Shown here: positions 5,705 to 14,812 of the stretch, piece by piece
Position numbering within the stretch: position 1 is the stretch's first letter
How the letters are laid out: every line of letters starts with the position of its first letter
The notes under the pieces: generated by a model
Seen by the model: only the letters and a program-made list of their open reading frames with translations
The model's database searches: none
What the model was told of the DNA's origin: nothing
From: Candidatus Mcinerneyibacteriota bacterium
Lineage (GTDB): Bacteria; AUK180; JAQVHJ01
Reading direction: 5' to 3'
DNA: 25,324 bases
Assembly: GCA_030630935.1 (NCBI GenBank)
Contig: DAOVMD010000003.1
Span: 1 to 25,324, forward strand
Made by a program: the position numbers and the translations under genes

Positions 5705-8700
5705 ATGAATAAAGAAAAGAATCTTCTTTTTGGTGTACTTGCGGTACAGATGGGTTTTGTTACAAAAGAACATATGATGGCAGCTGCCGTTATTTGGGCA
5801 ACGAATCAAAACAGAGTGTTATCTGATATTCTTGTAGAAAATGGTTGGCTTAAAGAAAAAAACAAATTAGGAATAGAAAATATTGTTGAACTTCAACTTG
5901 AAGATAATGAGAATGATTTAAACAAAGCCTTAGATTCTATTGGTGGTTTGGAAGTAGTCCATAAGTCTTTTGCTGGTTCTATTGTTGTTACTGAATCAGG
6001 TGAAGTTTTACCATCGATAGGTGGAACTCAAGAACCTACAGATACTGTTTCTGCTCAAGATGATTTAACGAATGATGAAAAGTTAACGATTGAACAGCCT
6101 GGTCGTTACACAATCAAGGGTGAACAAGGTCGTGGCGGGATTGGTAAGGTTTTGGTTGCATTTGACTCACATCTTGGCCGGGAGATTGCGGTTAAGGAAC
6201 TGATAGCATTTGACGAAGGTTTGAATAAGGATCAGCCCACTCCTATAAGTAAGACTGCAGCAATGGTCGCCAGGTTCCTGACCGAGGCACGGATCACCGG
6301 GCAATTGGAGCACCCGTCTATAGTTCCTGTTTACGAAATAGGTAAGAAATCTGACGGTAAAATCTATTATACTATGAAGCTGGTTAAGGGAGAGACCTTA
6401 GCTGATAAACTGGCCAATGAAAAAGACCTTGCAGGCCGTTTGAAATATCTTGATAATTTTGTTGATTTGTGCAATGCGATTGCGTATGCTCATTCACGCG
6501 GTGTGATTCACAGGGATATTAAACCTCAGAATGTTATGATAGGTGAGTTTGGTGAGACGGTTGTTCTGGACTGGGGTCTTGCAAAAGTTAAAGGTCACAC
6601 TGATGAATCATCCGGGAAACTTAAGCTCGAGATAGAAGCACTTAAGGAGAGCTCCGGATTTAAGACTATTCCCGGAAGAGCTTTGGGTACACCATCATAT
6701 ATGCCCCCTGAACAGGCGGAGGGTTTATTGGACGAGATAGATGAGCAAAGTGATGTTTATTCATTAGGAGCAGTTCTTTATGAGATTCTAACAGGTCAAC
6801 CACCGCATACCGGTGAAACTGTGTATGAGATAATGAGTAAGGTTATCGATGAAGAACCGAAAAAGTTAATAGACATCAATAAAGACCTTCCCGCAGACCT
6901 GGTAGCGATCTGTGAAAAAGCCTTGTACAAGAAGAAAAAGAAACGCTATGCCAATGCTTTAAACCTCTCTGAAGATATTAAGAACTTCATGACCGGGAGT
7001 ATGGTAAGCGCTTACCAATATAACCCTATTGAGAAGTTAAAGAAATGGGCTAAGAAGAATAAACCGGTGGTAATAACCGCAACTGTTGGTATACTTTTAT
7101 TATTTGGATTAACTTTATTTACATGGATAAATATATCTAAGAATAAACAATTTAATAAATTCTCCAAGGTTCAAATTCTTTTAGAAAAAGCAGTATTAGA
7201 AGAGCAGAAGGGAAATTATTATTTATCATATTTCTATTATATTAATGCATACTTGAATTCAGATGAAAATAAAATAGAAGAATATTCTTTGGAAGGAATA
7301 AGTAGATTATCGAATTTATACAAAACCCCAAAAGAAAATATAGAAAAAAAAGAGAAGTTATATTCTAATAAGTTTTATTTTCAAATACTTTATATAGACT
7401 ATAAGATGGTTATTAAAATATTTAATTCCAGCACAAATCAAATAATGAAAAATTATAAAGAAGCTAAGGAATATGGTTTATCTCCAAATAAAAAATATCT
7501 AATCTTACATTGGCAAGATCAGTTAATTGAAATAAATCTTGAGAAAGGAACAATTAATGAGCAAAGTTCTGAATCTCAAATGCATTTTTCTTTAATTACC
7601 CCGATAAAGAATGATTTTATTTTCATTAAAGAATTCAATAAACATAATAAAAAATGGAAAATCATAAAGTTCTCTATTCCTGGTTTAAAGGACAAGGAAA
7701 TTGTATTTGATGACTGGGCCTGGCGTGAAGCAGGGGATATAATAAGTATGAATTCTGATGGGAATTTAATTCTATCCGGAAGACAGAGAAAAATTACTTT
7801 CTTTAACTTAATGAGTAATCAATCGTATGAAATATTAAAAGATGAAGATCTAATCCCCAGGACATTCTCCTTTTCCAATGATGATAAATACCTTTATTTT
7901 TTGGGAAATGAAACCTTTAATATTTATAGTTTAAGCAAGAAAAAGATTATTAAGAAACTAAAAGTTTATAGATTAGAGGAATATAAGGTTACAAGTAAGT
8001 ATTATCTATTTTATTGTTTTCAAGAAGCTGCAATCATGAATAAGAACACGTATGAGAAAATTTTAAAAATTCCGGGAGAGAAACACATTCAATTATATCA
8101 AGAAGAAGATTTGTGTGTATGTTATTCGGGTAGGGAATTTGAGATTTGGGATATTAATCTCAGAAAAAGAATTTATTCTGTTCATTTCTTAAAATCGATA
8201 AATAATATTAAAATAATTGAAGATAAAGAGATCGTTATTACTTTTGAGGATAAATCAAAAATATTCTTTAAAAATTTCATTTTTGAAGTAGAGAATTCTG
8301 GTCGTTCAGATATTAAGACATTTGCATTTAATAGCGATTACTCCAATGTAATCTGGTGTGATGAATTAGGTACAATCTATTACTATAATATTATTAAGAA
8401 TAATCTTGAATTTTCAATACATAACCCGGGAATACACTTTGTTAAGTCTACGATCAGTGGGAATAAAAAAAACGCTGCTTTATTAACACGTCGGGAAGCA
8501 CGTTTAACAATCTTTATATCAGAAATTTTAATATTTGATTTAGAAAAAAGAGAGGAATTGTATAGGTTTAAAATTGATGAAGGTGCAGGCGGGAAATATT
8601 ATAACTTTAAGTTCTTTCCACAATCTAATCTTTTAATATATTGTATTGATAATGTAACATCTCTCTTTGACATTAAGCAAAAAGAAATCATTGCAACTTT

Positions 8701-10135
8701 TGAGGGCAGGTTTTTTGATAAATACTCTATAAGCCCTGATGAAACCAAACTGATAACTTACATTCCTGGAAAGAAATTATTTATCTGGAACTTGAAAACG
8801 AAAGAATTGGAGAGTGAAGAGAGTTTTAACTTGGAGAGAGGAGAAAGTTCCAATGAATGTTTTTATGCATTCTTTAATTCAAACAATAAATTAATCGCAG
8901 CCATTCTTAGGAAAGGCTTTTTTGAATTAGTAGATTTGAGTAGTGGAGAAAATATTCAGAAGATAAATATAGATTTAATATCCAAGTCAGTAAAACACCT
9001 TTATTATATAGAGAGACTTATTAAAGCCTTTCCTGAAAAGAACCTTATTTTAATGAACCTGTTTGATAAAATAATAATTTTTAATTATAATACCAAGAAA
9101 AGGAGTGTTATTTCTCGTAGAGGAGATTATTTTCAACGAATTGTGTTAGACAAAGAAAATAATATTCTACTTAGTCTTTCAGGTAAAAAGATTTTGTTTT
9201 ATAATTTAAACATTCTTGAGCTGGATAAAAATGAACTAAAAGATTATTATAATGAAAATTTTAACTTTAGATTATTAGAAATTTCATATCACCCTCTTAA
9301 CTCAATTGCATTTGAATGTTATAAAAAACGAAGAAGATTGTTGTTCGATAGTATTAAATATCCCTACTTTTTTATTTTTAATAATAAAGACAAGATTAAT
9401 AAAGGGATTGCTCCATCAAAGAGAACAAGAGCATTAATAAAGAAAATAATACTCGCATCTTTAGTGTTATTTATACTATTATTTGTAATTTTTTATAATA
9501 CAGGAAAAGTTAAATCAATATATTTAAATAGAATATTGAAATTTTTTGAATTTATACTTTATATAATTCTGATCAATACAACTTTATTTTTTATAGTTAA
9601 AATTTCTTTGGATGCGTATTACTCTACAAGCTTTATTATTAAGATTTTCGGGTTCAGCACAAGCCGTTATTTCATGGATAATTATTTGACATTAGCTATA
9701 AATCACCAAATTGTATTTGCTTTACTACTAACGATTATATTGTTTTTACCATTATTATTTATTAAAATTAAAGAAAAAAATAATGTATTGAGTAAATATA
9801 AATTGTTTTCTATTTGGGCGTCTTCATTTTTATTGATAACTATTATTTTCACTAATAAAATACGGTTTTTTATGAATGAAAATGGGTTGATGGGAAAAAT
9901 AATTACATTTAAAGAATTTTTGTTTTTCTTTTTATTGGGAGTGATTTTAATATTATTGATCCCGGAATATATTTTTAGATTTAAACACTCGAAAAAATTA
10001 GAATATATAAAAAACTTGTGTATATCACTTTATTCTTTTACAATTGCACTTATTTTAAATTGGACATATCTATGCTTTTTTACTTTTGTAGGGTCGTACT
10101 TTAACATTATTTTGAGGAATCTTTATTTGAAGTAA
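5705..10135 (+). CDS. Giant membrane Ser/Thr protein kinase with WD40-like sensor and six-helix C-terminal domain (kinase A)
   Basis: 1476 residues, ATG after GGGAGA. Residues 1-95 are a helical module beginning NLLFGVLAVQ; the same module precedes similar kinases I recall from Planctomycetota and relatives. The Hanks-type kinase (~134-430) has glycine loop G142-R-G-G-I-G147, ATP lysine K164 (IAVKEL), alpha-C E194, catalytic HRD with D271 and N276, metal D289 in DWG instead of DFG, PPE at 335-337 for APE, and D350-V-Y-S-L-G. All catalytic residues are intact. One membrane helix (~455-476) leads to a ~750-residue beta-rich region with scattered WD40-like blades (FEIWDINLRKR, FIWNLKTKELE), then about six membrane helices (~1243-1476). 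Predicted topology puts the kinase in the cytoplasm and the propeller outside. It is a tandem paralogue of the next gene, with a 125-base gap of repeats and no obvious terminator. Ligand and substrates are unknown. Confidence 0.9.
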   Translation: MNKEKNLLFGVLAVQMGFVTKEHMMAAAVIWATNQNRVLSDILVENGWLKEKNKLGIENIVELQLEDNENDLNKALDSIGGLEVVHKSFAGSIVVTESGEVLPSIGGTQEPTDTVSAQDDLTNDEKLTIEQPGRYTIKGEQGRGGIGKVLVAFDSHLGREIAVKELIAFDEGLNKDQPTPISKTAAMVARFLTEARITGQLEHPSIVPVYEIGKKSDGKIYYTMKLVKGETLADKLANEKDLAGRLKYLDNFVDLCNAIAYAHSRGVIHRDIKPQNVMIGEFGETVVLDWGLAKVKGHTDESSGKLKLEIEALKESSGFKTIPGRALGTPSYMPPEQAEGLLDEIDEQSDVYSLGAVLYEILTGQPPHTGETVYEIMSKVIDEEPKKLIDINKDLPADLVAICEKALYKKKKKRYANALNLSEDIKNFMTGSMVSAYQYNPIEKLKKWAKKNKPVVITATVGILLLFGLTLFTWINISKNKQFNKFSKVQILLEKAVLEEQKGNYYLSYFYYINAYLNSDENKIEEYSLEGISRLSNLYKTPKENIEKKEKLYSNKFYFQILYIDYKMVIKIFNSSTNQIMKNYKEAKEYGLSPNKKYLILHWQDQLIEINLEKGTINEQSSESQMHFSLITPIKNDFIFIKEFNKHNKKWKIIKFSIPGLKDKEIVFDDWAWREAGDIISMNSDGNLILSGRQRKITFFNLMSNQSYEILKDEDLIPRTFSFSNDDKYLYFLGNETFNIYSLSKKKIIKKLKVYRLEEYKVTSKYYLFYCFQEAAIMNKNTYEKILKIPGEKHIQLYQEEDLCVCYSGREFEIWDINLRKRIYSVHFLKSINNIKIIEDKEIVITFEDKSKIFFKNFIFEVENSGRSDIKTFAFNSDYSNVIWCDELGTIYYYNIIKNNLEFSIHNPGIHFVKSTISGNKKNAALLTRREARLTIFISEILIFDLEKREELYRFKIDEGAGGKYYNFKFFPQSNLLIYCIDNVTSLFDIKQKEIIATFEGRFFDKYSISPDETKLITYIPGKKLFIWNLKTKELESEESFNLERGESSNECFYAFFNSNNKLIAAILRKGFFELVDLSSGENIQKINIDLISKSVKHLYYIERLIKAFPEKNLILMNLFDKIIIFNYNTKKRSVISRRGDYFQRIVLDKENNILLSLSGKKILFYNLNILELDKNELKDYYNENFNFRLLEISYHPLNSIAFECYKKRRRLLFDSIKYPYFFIFNNKDKINKGIAPSKRTRALIKKIILASLVLFILLFVIFYNTGKVKSIYLNRILKFFEFILYIILINTTLFFIVKISLDAYYSTSFIIKIFGFSTSRYFMDNYLTLAINHQIVFALLLTIILFLPLLFIKIKEKNNVLSKYKLFSIWASSFLLITIIFTNKIRFFMNENGLMGKIITFKEFLFFFLLGVILILLIPEYIFRFKHSKKLEYIKNLCISLYSFTIALILNWTYLCFFTFVGSYFNIILRNLYLK

Positions 10136-10137
10136 AA

Positions 10138-10260
10138 GTTCTTTCCCTGCAAGCAGGGCTTGTAAAAGGGTGCTTGCACCTGGATTGCCGGAGGCACAGC
10201 CTCTTTGATAGCAATGACAAATAATGTCTGATGACAATAAAAGGAGTTATAATAAAAATC
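10138..10260 (+). repeat. Kinase-gap repeat with three stacked hairpins and the kinase B leader
   Basis: Three small perfect hairpins follow one another: CCCTGC-aa-GCAGGG (10145-10158), GGTGC-tt-GCACC (10169-10180) and GAGGC-aca-GCCTC (10191-10203). Then come gatagcaatgac, the end of the gtcattgcgag repeat family, and AAGGAG (10241-10246). None is followed by a T-run, so they are not classical terminators. Related sequence is at 1838-1888 and 3405-3482. Transcription from kinase A may continue through, with the hairpins acting as attenuators or stabilisers (inference). Confidence 0.7.
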
Positions 10261-13200
10261 ATGAAACAAGATAAGAATCTACTTTTTGGTGTGCTTGCGG
10301 TTCAGAAGGGTTACATCACCCAATTTCAATTAATAGAATCTGCTGAGATTTGGACAGAAAATCAGGGCAGAAATTTAGAAGATATCCTTTTAGATAAAGG
10401 ATTCATATCGACTAAGCAGCGGGATGAGATTGCAAAGTTAATTTCTGTTCAGCTTGAAAAGTACAAAGGTAATACCCGTGAAGTTTTAGAATCTTTGGGT
10501 GGTTCAAATGCAGTTCATGAATCATTCGGCGGGTCAATTATTTTAACTGACTCGGGTGAAGTATTACCATCGATAGGTGGAACTCAAGAACCGACAGATA
10601 CTGTTACAGCTCAAGATGATTTAACGAATGATGAGAGGTTAACGCTTGAGCAGCCAGGTCGTTATACGATCAAGGGCGAGCAAGGTCGTGGTGGGATTGG
10701 TAAGGTTTTGGTTGCGTTTGATTCTCATCTTGGTCGTGAGATTGCGGTTAAGGAACTTATAGCATTTGATGAAGGAGCGAATAAGGATCACCCCACTCCG
10801 ATAAGTCAGACTGCAGCAATGGTAGCCAGGTTCCTGACTGAAGCTCGGATCACAGGGCAATTGGAACACCCGTCTATTGTCCCGGTCTATGAAATAGGTA
10901 AGAAATCTGACGGAAAAATTTATTATACAATGAAATTGGTTAAGGGTGAAACCTTAGCAGATAAACTTGCAAAGGAAACAGACCTTGAGGGTCGTTTGAA
11001 GTACCTTGATAATTTTGTTGACCTGTGTAATGCGATTGCGTATGCTCATTCCAGAGGAGTAATCCACCGCGATATTAAACCTCAGAATGTTATGATAGGA
11101 GAATTTGGAGAGACGGTTGTTCTGGACTGGGGTCTTGCAAAAGTTAAAGGTCACCCGGATGAATCATCAGGGAAGCTTAAACTCGAGATAGAAGAACTCA
11201 AGGAGAGTTCCGGATTTAAGACCATTGCCGGAAGAGCTCTGGGGACGCCATCATACATGCCCCCGGAACAGGCGGAAGGGAAACTTGACGAGATAGATGA
11301 ACAGAGTGATGGTTATTCATTGGGAGCAGTTCTTTATGAGATTCTAACCGGGAAACCACCATTTGTAGGTACGACAGTATACGAGATCATAAGTAATGTT
11401 ATTGATGAAGAACCTGAGAATCTTATGAAATCAAGTTTAGAGATCCCGGTTGAGTTGAGTGCAATCTGTATGAAAGCAATTTCGAAGAAGAAGAGTGAGA
11501 GATATGAATCTGCAAAGGACATTGCGGATGATATTAAAAAATTTATGACCGGCAGCCTGGTTTCAGCATATAGGTATAATCCAACAGAAAGACTTAAGAA
11601 ATGGGTAGATAAGAATAAACCAGTAGTATTAACGAGTTTCTTTGCTTTATTAATTTTAATAGTGTTCGGTATCTTTTCCTGGACAAATATCTCCCAGCGC
11701 GAGAAAGCAATTAAGAATTCTTTAGCCAGGACATCATTTAGATTGGCAAAGAAAGCAGAGGCAGAGCAATTTTATAATAAAGCATATTTCTATTATGCTA
11801 ACTCCATTTTAAATGCTCCAAACTCAAGTATCTCGGAACAAGCAAGGGGCTTGCTTGCAAAAGAAATCCTATTTACCAGTAGATTAGAAAGGACTTTTAA
11901 ATTAGAGGGAATAACAGGAAAGATTACTAGGGTATTAATAACTCATAACGAAAAGTATTTAGTTACAATCTTAAAGGATGCAGGGTTTTCGGATGCTCCT
12001 AAAAAAAATGTACCCAGTGTTGTTATTATTTGGGACCTTCAAACATCTAAAATAATTAAGAAACTAAATAATTTCAGAGAAGTATATTTAAGTGATGACG
12101 GAAGTTATTTGATTCTTTATAATAGCTTCAGGGTTTTTCAATATGAGACATGGCATAATATGAAAAATGATAAGTACTATGAGCAAGATGAAATTCCCGT
12201 GAATGAATTTTTGGTTTTGAATTTGAATAATTTTAAAGAGAGTAAATTTGAATTAAGTAAATCCGAAGCAATCACTAATTTAACCTATAAGCCTAAAGAT
12301 GGCAATATCTATTTTAACATTTGGAATGAACCTGAAAATAAAAAATCAATCTTTATTTTTAATATATATTTAATGAAAGAGAATAAAGAACTTTTAAAGA
12401 AATGGAAAGATAAAAATACTCTCGCAATTAGCCCTGATGGAAAGTTTATCGCCGTAAAGGCAGATGGTAATATTACACTCTATGATTTCAAAAGTACAAA
12501 GAAGATTATTGATCTTGGTCATTATGAAAATGTTTTTTTCAGCTCTGATGGTTATTCTTTGGTTATGTTAGGAAAAAAAACAATAGAGACACTTGATTTA
12601 AATTCTTTGAAGATCATTTCTTCATTCAAATCAAAACGTCCGCAACAGGGTAAATATATAAAATTTGTTAAAGGTTTAAATTGGATTTTATATGGTAATG
12701 ATAACGGTGGAAATATTGAAGTTTGGAATTATCGAAATGCTTATTTTATAAGTGATATTGATCTGCCAAGTTTTATGTATTATCCTTGCCCGTTAACTCT
12801 GAGTAATGATAATTTATTCCTTGCAGTATCCCGAGAGAATAACAGTGTTGACATCAGCAGTTTTCTGATAACCCCGACCCTGGAAAAGATTTATACTCCG
12901 GTTAAAACTACTGCACTTTATTTTAATAAGGATTCAACCAAGCTTTTGGTTGCCGGGAAAGATCAAACAATTAATTTCTGGGACATTAAAAATTTAAAAA
13001 TCCTGAGAAGATATCCAAAGTTTCATAAGAGATCATTTGATTCTATCTGTTTTAGTCCTTCAAGTAAATATGTATTAGGTTGTACCAGTTCTTATGATTT
13101 TAAAGATAATTTATCTTATGATGTTATATATATTATAGATTGGAATACAACAGAAATACATAACAAGATTGATGTTAAAACTAAAAGTTCCAAGGAAAAA

Positions 13201-14796
13201 CAAATTATTACTGATGAAAAGAATATTGTATTTTATGATAATTCAGGCACTGTAAAGATCTGGGATTTTAACACTCTAAAGGAAGTAGGTGCCATTCATA
13301 GGAAACAAGAGAATTCCAAGAAGTGTGTCTCGTTAATCCCGAACTATAATGATTACCTGATCGTGAATGATGATAAAGCTGAATTATGGAACTTGCAGAC
13401 CATGAAGAAGGAAAGAACCTTTCCCGGAACCCTTCCAAATGAAAACTGTATTGACTCAACAGGTAAAAGAATCGCAGTAGTTGATGATTCATTAAACAAA
13501 ATTATGGTACTGAAAACCATGACCGGGGAAGTAATTGAGGAATACAACATTGATTTTGAAAAGTATACACCTTACTTTGGTAAAGATGGTGACCTGAAAA
13601 TACTTCAGTTTTTAGGATGGGAAAATATTAAAATTAAGAATCTCAAGACTAATAGAATTGAGTTTAACCAAAAGCTTACTTTAACTAAATATTTCAATGA
13701 ATATCTTGTTTATATTAATGAAGATACAGATAAGTTTATAATTGATGTTTGGTATTCTATAATTATTGTTGATACCACAAGAAACAAAATTAGGAAGATT
13801 GAATTAAAGGATGTAGGATACAGGTCTGTGAACAACGATTTCAGTATAATTTTATCCCGAAACGGGCTTGACCTTTATTACTATAACGGTGATTACTTTT
13901 TAATGACTGAAGATGAGATTGTAGATGATATTATCAGAAGAACAGGACTGTACCCACAGGAATTTTCGTATGAACCTGTTAATGAAGTGGTTTATAATTA
14001 TTATCAACAAAGAAAAGAATATTTCTCAGAAAGTTTTGTTTTAGGTTCTGATATAATATTCCAGTATAACATCCTCAAGAAGAAAGAGGTTAAGGTGTTT
14101 TTTATTAAAACCTCTTTTATAATGTTGATTATTTTATTTATCCTCCTGCTCTTCTCCAGAAAAATCTTTGTATTAAAAAGAAATGAAATAGGTGAAGTTA
14201 TAGAGAAAAAAGATTTAAGAAAATTACTTGTTTACTATGGATTATTTGAAATGACTCTTTTTACAATTGTGATATTGGGAGCATTTCTATTTGACCTGGA
14301 TCAATTCATGAAAGTTGTTTTTAGTTACCTTTATAATATAACTGATTTCAGATTAGTTGGGATACCTAATATATCCGGGTTTATACCAAAATTAATTAAA
14401 ATATTGCTGATAACCTTACCCGGAGTAATCATCTTATCTACACTGCCTTTTTTGAGGAATTTATTCTTGAAAAAGATTGGGTTTAAAATTTGGTTGACTG
14501 GATGGATCGCATTGACTATTATATTTAATTCAACCTGTAATAATTTCTTGAAAGAAAGTAATTTGGTGGGAACATTTATTAATTTTGGGGAATTTGCGGG
14601 GTTTGTTGGTTTAGGAATTTTGTTAAGTTTTATTATTCCGGAATTATTATCAAAGATTAGACTATTTAGGGAACGCGGAATTATTCAGAATGTTTTCATT
14701 CCAATCATTGGTATCTCAGGAGCGTACTTCTCGCTCTGGGTATATACAGCATTCTTCTTTAAAGTATATTACTATTTTGCGACGTTCTCATTATAA
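10261..14796 (+). CDS. Giant membrane Ser/Thr protein kinase, tandem paralogue (kinase B)
   Basis: 1511 residues from the ATG at 10261. I prefer this start because its protein (M-K-Q-D-K-N-L-L-F-G) aligns end to end with kinase A; the ATG at 10231 precedes the AAGGAG site and lies in repeat sequence. Spacing from AAGGAG to 10261 is long (14 bases). Kinase landmarks have the same residue numbers as kinase A: GRGGIG 142-147, K164, E194, D271, N276, DWG 289-291, PPE. One conserved spot differs: DVYSLG has become D350-G-Y-S-L-G. A membrane helix at ~455-476 is followed by a propeller with clearer WD40 blades (VIIWDLQTSK ~587, INFWDIKNLKIL ~903, VKIWDFNTLK ~997, AELWNLQTMK ~1039), then six helices (~1279-1511) homologous to those of kinase A. 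Kinase cores are over 90% identical by eye, while propellers are strongly diverged. The stop is 16 bases before the hydrolase start, so the two are probably cotranscribed. Confidence 0.9.
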   Translation: MKQDKNLLFGVLAVQKGYITQFQLIESAEIWTENQGRNLEDILLDKGFISTKQRDEIAKLISVQLEKYKGNTREVLESLGGSNAVHESFGGSIILTDSGEVLPSIGGTQEPTDTVTAQDDLTNDERLTLEQPGRYTIKGEQGRGGIGKVLVAFDSHLGREIAVKELIAFDEGANKDHPTPISQTAAMVARFLTEARITGQLEHPSIVPVYEIGKKSDGKIYYTMKLVKGETLADKLAKETDLEGRLKYLDNFVDLCNAIAYAHSRGVIHRDIKPQNVMIGEFGETVVLDWGLAKVKGHPDESSGKLKLEIEELKESSGFKTIAGRALGTPSYMPPEQAEGKLDEIDEQSDGYSLGAVLYEILTGKPPFVGTTVYEIISNVIDEEPENLMKSSLEIPVELSAICMKAISKKKSERYESAKDIADDIKKFMTGSLVSAYRYNPTERLKKWVDKNKPVVLTSFFALLILIVFGIFSWTNISQREKAIKNSLARTSFRLAKKAEAEQFYNKAYFYYANSILNAPNSSISEQARGLLAKEILFTSRLERTFKLEGITGKITRVLITHNEKYLVTILKDAGFSDAPKKNVPSVVIIWDLQTSKIIKKLNNFREVYLSDDGSYLILYNSFRVFQYETWHNMKNDKYYEQDEIPVNEFLVLNLNNFKESKFELSKSEAITNLTYKPKDGNIYFNIWNEPENKKSIFIFNIYLMKENKELLKKWKDKNTLAISPDGKFIAVKADGNITLYDFKSTKKIIDLGHYENVFFSSDGYSLVMLGKKTIETLDLNSLKIISSFKSKRPQQGKYIKFVKGLNWILYGNDNGGNIEVWNYRNAYFISDIDLPSFMYYPCPLTLSNDNLFLAVSRENNSVDISSFLITPTLEKIYTPVKTTALYFNKDSTKLLVAGKDQTINFWDIKNLKILRRYPKFHKRSFDSICFSPSSKYVLGCTSSYDFKDNLSYDVIYIIDWNTTEIHNKIDVKTKSSKEKQIITDEKNIVFYDNSGTVKIWDFNTLKEVGAIHRKQENSKKCVSLIPNYNDYLIVNDDKAELWNLQTMKKERTFPGTLPNENCIDSTGKRIAVVDDSLNKIMVLKTMTGEVIEEYNIDFEKYTPYFGKDGDLKILQFLGWENIKIKNLKTNRIEFNQKLTLTKYFNEYLVYINEDTDKFIIDVWYSIIIVDTTRNKIRKIELKDVGYRSVNNDFSIILSRNGLDLYYYNGDYFLMTEDEIVDDIIRRTGLYPQEFSYEPVNEVVYNYYQQRKEYFSESFVLGSDIIFQYNILKKKEVKVFFIKTSFIMLIILFILLLFSRKIFVLKRNEIGEVIEKKDLRKLLVYYGLFEMTLFTIVILGAFLFDLDQFMKVVFSYLYNITDFRLVGIPNISGFIPKLIKILLITLPGVIILSTLPFLRNLFLKKIGFKIWLTGWIALTIIFNSTCNNFLKESNLVGTFINFGEFAGFVGLGILLSFIIPELLSKIRLFRERGIIQNVFIPIIGISGAYFSLWVYTAFFFKVYYYFATFSL

Positions 14797-14812
14797 CGGG
14801 GAGATATTCAAA

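Noticed and set aside
10231-10260. Upstream ATG for kinase B adding ten residues
   Set aside because: It precedes the AAGGAG site, lies in duplicated repeat sequence, and the added residues have no match in kinase A.
14690-14812. Longer N-terminus for the hydrolase overlapping kinase B
   Set aside because: No ribosome-binding site, over 100 bases of overlap, and the ATG at 14813 has GGGGAG at nine bases and begins a good signal anchor.
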